Assembly (NCBI GenBank): GCA_964528095.1
Contig: CAZGSG010000090.1
Span: forward strand, 1 to 20,302
Length of the DNA: 20,302 nucleotides
Source: CAZGSG01 sp964528095
GTDB taxonomy: Bacteria > Bacteroidota > Bacteroidia > Chitinophagales > Chitinophagaceae
Direction: 5' to 3'
Numbering within the stretch: position 1 is the stretch's first letter; every line of letters begins with the position of its first letter. Below, in pieces: positions 14,660 to 20,302 of this stretch. Below the pieces are notes generated by a model. It saw only the letters and a program-made list of their open reading frames with translations. It did not search any database and had not been told where the DNA came from. The position numbers and the translations under genes were made by a program.

Positions 14660-15220
14660 ATGGCAAAATATTCAAAGGGCGCGCAAAAAAAAGTAGAATC
14701 TGCTATGACGCGGATGGAAAAAGGCAAACTACGGAGTGGTAAATCCGGGAAAAAAGTCACCAATCCCAAACAGGCAATAGCAATTGGTTTATCAGAAGCA
14801 AGAAAAAAAGGAGCTAAAGTACCTGCGCCGAAAAAGAAAGCAGCGAAGAAAACTGCGACAAAGAAAAAAGCCGCTCCACGGAAAAAAGCGTCAGCAAAAA
14901 AAGTCGCTACTAAAAAGAGCCCGGTAAAAAAAACGGCAAAAGCTTCTATCCCGGTTAAACGCAAAGCAAGATCTGCGAAAAAAACAATGGTAGAAGAAAA
15001 AAAGATCCCGCAAACACCAGCAACCGTTGGCAATGATTCGCCCACAAACGAAAACGATAAAAGGCAACCAGTAATAAAACCAGAGGATCCAATAAGGGCC
15101 TTTGATCAGAAAGCATTCAACAAGTTCACTTCAAAAGGAGATTCCAGACAGCATTTGCAATATGGCAATAAAAGTAAGGGCGGTGTCAAGCCATCAGGAA
15201 AAAAGCCTTTGTGGAATTAA
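14660..15220 (+). CDS. DUF6496 protein with histone H1-like Lys/Ala-rich region
   Basis: A 186-residue very basic protein. The N-terminal 55 residues match DUF6496: YSKGAQKKVESAMTRMEKG, then SGKKVTNPKQAIAIGLSEA and RKKGAKVP. Residues about 56-115 are a low-complexity Lys/Ala/Pro/Thr run with repeated KKA, KKT and KKS units, like the C-terminal tail of eukaryotic histone H1 and the bacterial H1-like proteins. The rest (120-186) is polar and disordered-looking, ending GVKPSGKKPLWN. A DNA- or RNA-binding, nucleoid-associated role is inferred from composition. ATG 14660 is chosen over the upstream ATG at 14570, because the added residues (CWYGFWQSQIRSNDY) do not belong to the family. It has its own terminator at 15249. 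Confidence 0.85.
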   Translation: MAKYSKGAQKKVESAMTRMEKGKLRSGKSGKKVTNPKQAIAIGLSEARKKGAKVPAPKKKAAKKTATKKKAAPRKKASAKKVATKKSPVKKTAKASIPVKRKARSAKKTMVEEKKIPQTPATVGNDSPTNENDKRQPVIKPEDPIRAFDQKAFNKFTSKGDSRQHLQYGNKSKGGVKPSGKKPLWN

Positions 15221-15248
15221 TAAGGCTGTTTGAGTACATTGTTTAATT

Positions 15249-15278
15249 AAGCCCTGTAAAAACAGAGCTTTGTTATTT
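15249..15278 (+). terminator. Terminator after the DUF6496 gene
   Basis: AAGCCCTGT (15249-15257) pairs with ACAGAGCTT (15262-15270) at eight of nine positions over a four-base AAAA loop, followed by TGTTATTT. It lies 29 bases after the stop codon and separates the gene from the MATE transporter promoter. Confidence 0.6.
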
Positions 15279-15334
15279 ATTGAAACCAACATGTGTTGTT
15301 ATTCCTTAAAACCTGAATACTGTTATTTCTTACC

Positions 15335-15342
15335 TACCTTTG
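15335..15342 (+). promoter_or_regulatory. Perfect Bacteroidota -7 box for the MATE gene
   Basis: TACCTTTG matches TAnnTTTG exactly and lies 21 bases before ATG 15364. No good TTG is found 17-23 bases upstream. Because it covers a TTG at 15340 that would otherwise extend the gene, it supports the ATG start. Confidence 0.5.
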
Positions 15343-15363
15343 CTCCCCTTTAATCATTACAGG

Positions 15364-16692
15364 ATGCGAGCGGAAGCAGGAAGAACGATACGATTAGCCT
15401 TACCCATTATCATTGGAGAACTTGCGCAGATGGCTCTCCATATCATTGACGCAGCAATGGTAGGTGCAATTAGTTACAAACACCTTGCAGGAGCTTCCCT
15501 CGTTGTGAATGTAATGAATATCCCCTTTGTATTAGGTATCGGTATGACCATTTCAGTATCACAAATGGTTTCTATGGCGCATGGCCGGCAGGATGCACAA
15601 CAGGTTTCTCATTATCTTTTTAATGGTTTTGTTCTTTGCTCCATTACCGCTTTAATCATTTCGTTTCTGTTAATGGCGGGTGCTCCTGTATTAAATTACC
15701 TGGGACAGGATCCGGAAGTAGTTCAGTTAGCGCTACCTTTTCTCCGGCTAATGGGTTTATCTATTATTCCCATGTTGCTTTTCATGACATTGAAGCAATT
15801 TTCGGACGGGCTGGAATTTACTAAAACGGCCATGTTGCTTTCGTTGGCCGCAATGCCTGTTAATATACTGCTCAACTGGTTATTGATTTACGGGAATGCC
15901 GGCTTTCCCCGGCTAGAACTTGCAGGCGCGGGATGGGCTACACTTATTACTCGTATGCTCTTATTCCTGGTGTTTGCGCTTATTGTTTTAAAACATGGCA
16001 CATTTAGAAAGTACATAGCAGTTCGCAAGCGACAGTGGAAGGTTCGCCGGGCTACTCTAAAAGAATTACTTCATATCGGCGTACCCAGCAGCCTGCAGGT
16101 CGGGATGGAGGCGGGGGCTTTTGCTGTATCTGGTATCATTATCGGCACGATAAGCGCAGTAGCGCAAGCTGCACAACAGATTGCGATCAGTTGCGCATCT
16201 TTTACTTTTATGGTTTCTATGGGTCTTGCGCAGGCGGGCTCAATTAGGGTAAGCAATGCATATGGACGTAGCAATTGGAGTAAAATTGCTGTCATTGGAA
16301 AAAGTACTTTGCTTACCGCCTGTTGTTATGGTATTTTCTGTGCTATCATGTTTGCTGTATTCCGTCACCAGCTACCAAAATTTTTTAACGACGATGCAGC
16401 AGTACTGGAAATGTCTGCATTGTTATTGTTGTTCGCCGCCGTATTCCAGCTATCAGACAGCACGCAGGCCATCGGCGCAGGATTATTGCGAGGCATTAAA
16501 GATGTAAAGGTTCCCACCATCCTGATTGGGATAGCTTATTGGGGAATTGGTTTACCCATGGGCTACCTGCTTGCTTTTAATGGAAAAATGGGCGCCGCCG
16601 GCATGTGGCTGGGGTTGATAATTGGTCTAACGCTGGCATCAGTCTTTCTGATAAGCCGGTTTCTGAAAATGTCAAACCGAAATAATATCTAA
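15364..16692 (+). CDS. MATE family efflux transporter (NorM-like)
   Basis: A 442-residue inner-membrane protein of the MATE family, with about 12 predicted membrane helices in two repeated halves. Family features include the N-terminal TIRLALPIIIGELAQMALHIIDAAMVG, the middle GVPSSLQVGMEAGAFAVSGIIIG that starts the second half, and QAGSIRVSNAYGR. MATE proteins export cationic drugs or metabolites in exchange for sodium or protons. The substrate cannot be predicted. ATG at 15364 is preferred over TTG at 15340 because the latter overlaps the -7 box. The stop is 21 bases from that of the convergent Crp/Fnr gene. No adaptor or outer-membrane partner is present nearby, as expected for a MATE pump. 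Confidence 0.93.
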   Translation: MRAEAGRTIRLALPIIIGELAQMALHIIDAAMVGAISYKHLAGASLVVNVMNIPFVLGIGMTISVSQMVSMAHGRQDAQQVSHYLFNGFVLCSITALIISFLLMAGAPVLNYLGQDPEVVQLALPFLRLMGLSIIPMLLFMTLKQFSDGLEFTKTAMLLSLAAMPVNILLNWLLIYGNAGFPRLELAGAGWATLITRMLLFLVFALIVLKHGTFRKYIAVRKRQWKVRRATLKELLHIGVPSSLQVGMEAGAFAVSGIIIGTISAVAQAAQQIAISCASFTFMVSMGLAQAGSIRVSNAYGRSNWSKIAVIGKSTLLTACCYGIFCAIMFAVFRHQLPKFFNDDAAVLEMSALLLLFAAVFQLSDSTQAIGAGLLRGIKDVKVPTILIGIAYWGIGLPMGYLLAFNGKMGAAGMWLGLIIGLTLASVFLISRFLKMSNRNNI

Positions 16693-16738
16693 CCAGCGTT
16701 ATTATTTTTCTCCTTATTTACTGCTGGTCATAATACTT
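16692..16738. terminator. Weak stem between the convergent MATE and Crp/Fnr genes
   Basis: ACCAGC (16692-16697) and GCTGGT (16733-16738) form a six-pair stem with a 35-base loop that includes ATTATTTTTC. It overlaps both gene ends. Only a marginal candidate for a shared terminator. Confidence 0.25.
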
Positions 16739-17346
16739 CTGCGGATACGGCTGATCGTCTCATTAGTCATGCCCAGGTAAGATGCGATGTATTTTAAGGG
16801 AATCCTGTTTACAAGTCCCGGGCGCATCTCGATCAATCGTTTATATCGTTTCTCTGCAGAAGGTATCCTGCAGATATAAGCTCTTTCTTCAGCACCCCTG
16901 TAATTATCTTCCAGCAGCAATCTTCCTATTACATTGGTTTCAATAAAATTGGCATATAAATACTCAACCAGTTCATACGGTATCGCTACGAGTGAACAAT
17001 GTTCAATCGCCTGCAGGTATTCTGAGGGAGGCGAGGGTAGCCCCAGGCTACGCGCAGAACCTATTATTTCGTTTTCTTCATCTATCCAGGTGGTAATCTC
17101 TTTTCCATCTTCCTTTATATAAGCACGTACCACACCTTTCAATACGAGGTACAGAAATTTCTCTTCCTGGTTAGGCTTCACAAGAAATTTTCCTTTGTTA
17201 AGCACGAGTGGAAAAGTCCCTTTATCAAGAAGACTGGTTGCTTCCGAAGAGATCGGATAGATTGAATTTAAAAAAACAGAAACCGGTGAATGACCGTCTT
17301 TCGTTTTCCAAACATGATGCTGATCAAAATTATATTTCTTCTCCAT
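16714..17346 (-). CDS. Crp/Fnr family transcriptional regulator
   Basis: A 210-residue regulator with a cyclic-nucleotide-binding-like beta-barrel at about residues 45-130 (LNKGKFLVKPNQEEKFLYLVLKG, VVRAYIKEDGKEITTWIDEENE) and a C-terminal winged helix with the recognition helix in IPLKYIASYLGMTNETISRIRR (about 182-203). The phosphate-binding cassette of true cAMP receptors (RTASV-type) is not evident, and no Fnr cysteine cluster is present, so the effector is unknown. The protein lies divergent from the NIPSNAP gene with 210 bases between them, so it could control that gene and itself. ATG 17346 is the natural start. Confidence 0.88.
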   Translation of the reverse strand: MEKKYNFDQHHVWKTKDGHSPVSVFLNSIYPISSEATSLLDKGTFPLVLNKGKFLVKPNQEEKFLYLVLKGVVRAYIKEDGKEITTWIDEENEIIGSARSLGLPSPPSEYLQAIEHCSLVAIPYELVEYLYANFIETNVIGRLLLEDNYRGAEERAYICRIPSAEKRYKRLIEMRPGLVNRIPLKYIASYLGMTNETISRIRRSIMTSSK

Positions 17347-17556
17347 TTCGTTTGAACTTTATTCAGGCGTTGAAAGATATTATTTTTTAGACTAACATTT
17401 GTATTCCTTTCAGCAGGAAATATGCCGGAATAAATAATACAGCCGGATAAAATGAGTAAATATATACGGCGATGCCTTTTACCAAATCTGTACAGTATAA
17501 ATAAAATCAAATAACTTAGTGTCAGAAGCGTTTCTTAACTTTTAATTATACTTCTT

Positions 17557-18357
17557 TTGGAAAAAAAAATACTACTTCGCTATAGCTTATTTTTTATCTG
17601 CTATTTTGCCTTGAGTTCAATGCAAGCCAACGCGTCCACTGAGCCCGGCCGTGCTTCTTTATACGAGATCAGAATTTATCATTTCAAAGACAGCATGCAG
17701 GAAAGAATATTGGATGAATACCTTCAGCAGGCGTTCTTGCCGGCCCTGCACAGGGCTGGATTTGCTAAAATAGGTGTGTTTAAAGTAATTGGAAATGATA
17801 CCCTGGACGATAAAAAGGTTTTTGTATTAATTTCTTTCAAATCGTTTGAGCAATTTCAAAAACTTCCTGCCGTACTGGCAAAAGATGAAACATTCAAGAC
17901 AACGGGTTCTTCCTATATCAATGCGGCTTATAAAACTCCTGCCTTTAATCGCATCGAATCCATATTACTCAATGCGTTTCCAATGGCGCCGGGATTAACA
18001 TTTCCTGCTCTCAGATCGCCTTTGAATGAACGGGTCTATGAATTGCGGAGTTATGAAAGTGCTTCGGAAAAAGATCACCTGAATAAAGTAGATATGTTCA
18101 ACAAAGGGGGAGAGGTTGAGCTTTTTAAACAACTTGGGTTTAATGCAATATTTTATGGCGCTGTTGTGAGCGGTAATCGTATGCCCAACCTTATGTATAT
18201 GACTAGTTTTGAAAATAAAACAGACAGGGACATGCATTGGAAAACTTTCGGTTCAGATCCCCGGTGGAAAAAACTATCTGCAATGCCCGAATATCAAAAC
18301 AATGTCTCGCATATTGACATCGTATTCCTGCGACCCACAGTGTATTCCGATTTTTAA
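17557..18357 (+). CDS. Exported NIPSNAP-family protein, TTG start
   Basis: A 266-residue protein with two NIPSNAP domains: residues about 36-130 (LYEIRIYHFKDSMQERILDEYL, KVFVLISFKSFEQFQ) and about 160-262 (RVYELRSYESASEKDHLNKVDMF, PNLMYMTSFENKTDRDMHWKTF, IDIVFLRPT). NIPSNAP is a ferredoxin-like fold of dimeric alpha/beta-barrel type with no fixed reaction. The start is TTG at 17557: a TAA lies 19 bases upstream in frame, and the next ATG would remove the signal peptide (KILLRYSLFFICYFALSSMQANA). The signal peptide implies periplasmic or surface location. A TAACTTTT near 17536 could be a -7 box but lacks a partner. Confidence 0.88.
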   Translation: MEKKILLRYSLFFICYFALSSMQANASTEPGRASLYEIRIYHFKDSMQERILDEYLQQAFLPALHRAGFAKIGVFKVIGNDTLDDKKVFVLISFKSFEQFQKLPAVLAKDETFKTTGSSYINAAYKTPAFNRIESILLNAFPMAPGLTFPALRSPLNERVYELRSYESASEKDHLNKVDMFNKGGEVELFKQLGFNAIFYGAVVSGNRMPNLMYMTSFENKTDRDMHWKTFGSDPRWKKLSAMPEYQNNVSHIDIVFLRPTVYSDF

Positions 18358-18367
18358 TAATCGGAAT
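18344..18367 (+). terminator. 8-bp stem over the NIPSNAP stop codon
   Basis: ATTCCGAT (18344-18351) and ATCGGAAT (18360-18367) are perfect inverted repeats with the eight-base loop TTTTAATA, spanning the stop codon. There is no T-run after it, so it is only a weak terminator candidate. Confidence 0.35.
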
Positions 18368-18477
18368 GTTCATTAGGAGAGATGATGAGCATATGGTATT
18401 CTGCCATTTGTATAGGTGACAGGTAGCTGCAACGAGGAAAATAAGGATATCGAATGCTAGATCCAATTTTTACTGGC

Positions 18478-18840
18478 TTACCCCTCGGATGGTTCCCACA
18501 ATTCAATCTTATTGCCTTCGGGATCATAAACCCAGGCGAATTTGCCAAAACTCTCTTCCATTCGTTTCTCATCGATCTTCACACCGGCTTCTTTTAGGTC
18601 AGCCAGCAACTCTTCGAGGTTACTTACACGGAAATTAAGCATGAATTGTTGTTGTGTATCACCAAAATAATCTGTATCCTTCGGGAAAGGAGCAAATACG
18701 GTTGGGCCCGCTTCCTGTTTCCATATATAACCGGTCTTCATTGAGTTGATGCCAAAATATTTTTCATACCATTCGCCCATTGATTTCGGATCTTTTGAAC
18801 GGAAGAAAAATCCTCCAATTCCGGTTATGCTTGCTGCCAT
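18478..18840 (-). CDS. VOC family (glyoxalase/bleomycin-resistance fold) protein
   Basis: A 120-residue vicinal oxygen chelate protein: one pair of beta-alpha-beta-beta-beta modules, FFFRSKDPKSMGEWYEKYFGI in the first and FMLNFRVSNLEELLADLKEAGVKI with FAWVYDPEGNKIELWEP in the second. The final Glu of KIELWEP is the usual metal ligand, but the first module starts GIGGFFFRSKDP and lacks the His normally there, so the metal site may be altered. Members include lyases, dioxygenases and binding proteins for drugs; no substrate is indicated. It converges with the NIPSNAP gene, with 120 bases between them. Cytoplasmic. Confidence 0.88.
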   Translation of the reverse strand: MAASITGIGGFFFRSKDPKSMGEWYEKYFGINSMKTGYIWKQEAGPTVFAPFPKDTDYFGDTQQQFMLNFRVSNLEELLADLKEAGVKIDEKRMEESFGKFAWVYDPEGNKIELWEPSEG

Positions 18841-18923
18841 GCTAATATTTTTTAATAATTATAAATATACGAAATCCATTTACTCGATTCTTTTGCGGTA
18901 GAAATAATTCTTCCGCCTGCTGC

Positions 18924-20093
18924 TTATACATTCACATCAGAAAGTGTAATTTTCTTTTTTAATATTCCAGCCGCGTTGGTATAACCGCCTTCTGCACCAT
19001 CAACAAAATGTACGTGACGGTCCTGCATATTTCTTACATAACAGGACATCACCGACTCATTGCTTACGAAAAGTCCATATAGTATGCTTCCTTCTGCTTC
19101 GAGTTTATCCAGGGCTACCTGTAATGCCGCTCGCTGTACCGCTGTTCCTGTCATCACTGTATTGATTTTTCCATCTATGACCAGGGTGTCGGCCATATTT
19201 ACAAGACTGTCCAAATAGGTTTTTCCTTTTTTCGTTCGGAAGTACAAAGGAGCCATCAGGGCAGTACTCCAGTTACGCAAGAGATAAAAAAGATCAAAGC
19301 TTCCCATTTTTGTTTTCATCTCCAGCCCGATTTTAGCCCAGGTCGCTTTCATTTTCAATTTGGCTACGGTAATGGGCTTTCGTTGTTGTGGCGCACCGTA
19401 TATCCTGTCTACCTGGTCGATTACCTGTTTAAAAGCATGTGCTTGTTTTATGCCTTGCTTCGCTATTACCAGCAAACTGACTACCTCATAATTTTCTGCA
19501 GGCGGCTTGATCCGGTCCCACCTGCATTGCATTCCACTCAGATCCAGTTCATCACCTGTAATCTGTATGGGATTTAAGGCATAATCAGGGCCTTTGATCT
19601 TTTGCTCTGCATACATAAGCCCATAACCCAGGAGAACAGGTATCGAAAAAGTAACAGAAGTTTTGAGTTTGCTGATATTGAGTTCGTGCGATTGATCATA
19701 TATTTCGGCAACAGGAACACTTCCAACACGCAGATCAAGATCAAAACTGGAAAGTGTGTTATCCCGATGAAGATTTAGTGCGTGCAATGTTGCCTGCAGC
19801 AGAGAAGGAGGGATTATGAATGTAGCACCGTCTCCTCCAAAGAAAAAGGGAACCGCTATATTGGCTTTATAAGCAAGGTTCAGTACGGCAACAATGCTTC
19901 CTGTAGCCACCAGGTTTACCGTCTCGTGAAGTCCCTGTTTTAATGCAGGCGTTGAGTTTTTAACATCAGTAATTACAACGAACCAGTTTTCAGGGATTTT
20001 ATAAAACAAATGATCCTCGGTAAGCAAATCACTCAGGGTAAGCTCATTTACAGGTAGCCTGGTATAAAACAGATCGTTGTTAGTAGGGGTCAT
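18924..20093 (-). CDS. DUF3095 protein with class III cyclase-like metal motifs
   Basis: A 389-residue protein of the DUF3095 family. The N-terminal third carries FVVITDVKNST with Asp43, and VPFFFGGDGATF with Asp88. These two motifs, 45 residues apart, resemble the two metal-binding aspartates of class III nucleotidyl cyclases (FxDxxxST and GDG). The middle part has YGLMYAEQKIKGPDYALNP and SGMQCRWDRI, and the C-terminal part resembles a regulatory or partner domain. No signal peptide or membrane helix is present, so it is probably cytoplasmic. Cyclase activity is an inference; the family may only share the fold. The start ATG at 20093 directly follows an 11-bp hairpin. A start-proximal ATTG-rich region could hold the promoter, but no clear box is seen. 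Confidence 0.85.
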   Translation of the reverse strand: MTPTNNDLFYTRLPVNELTLSDLLTEDHLFYKIPENWFVVITDVKNSTPALKQGLHETVNLVATGSIVAVLNLAYKANIAVPFFFGGDGATFIIPPSLLQATLHALNLHRDNTLSSFDLDLRVGSVPVAEIYDQSHELNISKLKTSVTFSIPVLLGYGLMYAEQKIKGPDYALNPIQITGDELDLSGMQCRWDRIKPPAENYEVVSLLVIAKQGIKQAHAFKQVIDQVDRIYGAPQQRKPITVAKLKMKATWAKIGLEMKTKMGSFDLFYLLRNWSTALMAPLYFRTKKGKTYLDSLVNMADTLVIDGKINTVMTGTAVQRAALQVALDKLEAEGSILYGLFVSNESVMSCYVRNMQDRHVHFVDGAEGGYTNAAGILKKKITLSDVNV

Positions 20094-20142
20094 TGTTGAA
20101 TAATAGGTTTACCAACTTTTCCAGGCAGCTGATTATTCAACA
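20094..20142 (-). promoter_or_regulatory. Inverted repeat abutting the DUF3095 start codon
   Basis: TGTTGAATAAT (20094-20104) and ATTATTCAACA (20132-20142) are perfect 11-base inverted repeats with a 27-base spacer. On the minus strand the second arm ends exactly at the base before the ATG at 20093. In the mRNA this would form a stem that hides the start region, or in DNA a two-site operator. Confidence 0.45.
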
Positions 20143-20174
20143 GCAAGTTAAGTTTTAATTTACAGAGCGTCCTA

Positions 20175-20302
20175 TTATAAGGTGTCTGCCAAAAAAGAAT
20201 CGCCGAACTGGTTCATTGTGAGATCAAAATGCCTTTTTTCCTGTGGAAGGACCTTCTTCGATATACCCGTTGTACGACATCCCGTCCCGGCTGGAATTTG
20301 TT
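20175..20302 (-). CDS. Possible 3' end of a gene entering from the right edge
   Basis: On the minus strand one frame is open from the window edge to a TAA at 20177-20175, 41 codons, ending ...KRHFDLTMNQFGDSFLADTL. The sequence reads as coding-like, with acidic and aromatic residues near the end and a further in-frame TAG right after the stop. I do not recognise it. Another frame is open for 25 codons (MSYNGYIEEGPSTGKKAF), so the choice is uncertain. Confidence 0.3.
   Translation of the reverse strand, partial: QIPAGTGCRTTGISKKVLPQEKRHFDLTMNQFGDSFLADTL

Noticed and set aside
14629..15045. 138-codon minus-strand open frame rich in Phe and Ala
   Set aside because: It is antisense to the Lys/Ala-rich part of the DUF6496 gene; AAA/GCN codons read backwards give TTT/NGC, which explains the long hydrophobic frame.
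20175..20302. IPAGTG in the right-edge frame, resembling the C-terminal IPAGTG of RNA polymerase beta'
   Set aside because: The following residues do not match the rest of RpoC, and a six-residue match is too short; treated as chance.

Overview
The window looks like ordinary chromosomal DNA of a member of the Bacteroidota, most likely near Chitinophagaceae. The reasons are a secreted protein ending in a type IX secretion (T9SS) type B sorting domain, promoters of the Bacteroidota TTTG / TAnnTTTG type, start sites without clear Shine-Dalgarno sequences, and families common in that group (DUF2141, DUF6496, DUF3095, DUF2132, lipoprotein methionine sulfoxide reductases). The family assignment is inferred from texture; no rRNA or other marker gene is present. 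I see no phage, insertion sequence, CRISPR array, tRNA or rRNA.

Layout. 1-4.4 kb: the 3' part of an App1-like phosphatase gene (+), then leftward an NTF2-like protein and a large T9SS-exported PKD protein, with a divergent secreted transglutaminase-like protein (+). 4.36-4.51 kb: an A-rich repeat and palindrome between two convergent genes; its right arm forms the end of the alpha/beta hydrolase gene. 5.5-6.8 kb: a two-gene operon, msrB-msrA, encoding two lipoproteins for repair of oxidised methionine in the envelope; each has a single catalytic cysteine. 6.9-11.5 kb: three leftward genes, a large FAD/Fe-S D-2-hydroxyacid dehydrogenase-like enzyme, a small DUF2132 protein and a secreted amidohydrolase.

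11.8-13.9 kb: polyphosphate glucokinase, a DUF2141 protein and two small unrecognised proteins (+). 13.9-14.66 kb: about 790 bases with no convincing gene, holding a 16-bp hairpin and several start-less open frames. 14.66-16.7 kb: a DUF6496 protein with a histone H1-like Lys/Ala-rich tail, then a MATE transporter. 16.7-20.1 kb: a Crp/Fnr-type regulator (-), a divergent NIPSNAP protein with a TTG start (+), a VOC protein (-), and a DUF3095 protein (-) with cyclase-like metal motifs and a hairpin touching its start codon. An open frame enters from the right edge (-).

Few genes form a single pathway. Shared themes are envelope functions (T9SS cargo, lipoprotein Msr pair, transglutaminase, secreted amidohydrolase, MATE) and small-molecule metabolism. 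I did not find a clearly new multi-gene system. The most interesting items are the DUF3095 cyclase-like signature with its leader hairpin, the one-cysteine Msr lipoprotein pair, and the repeat that has become part of a coding sequence.
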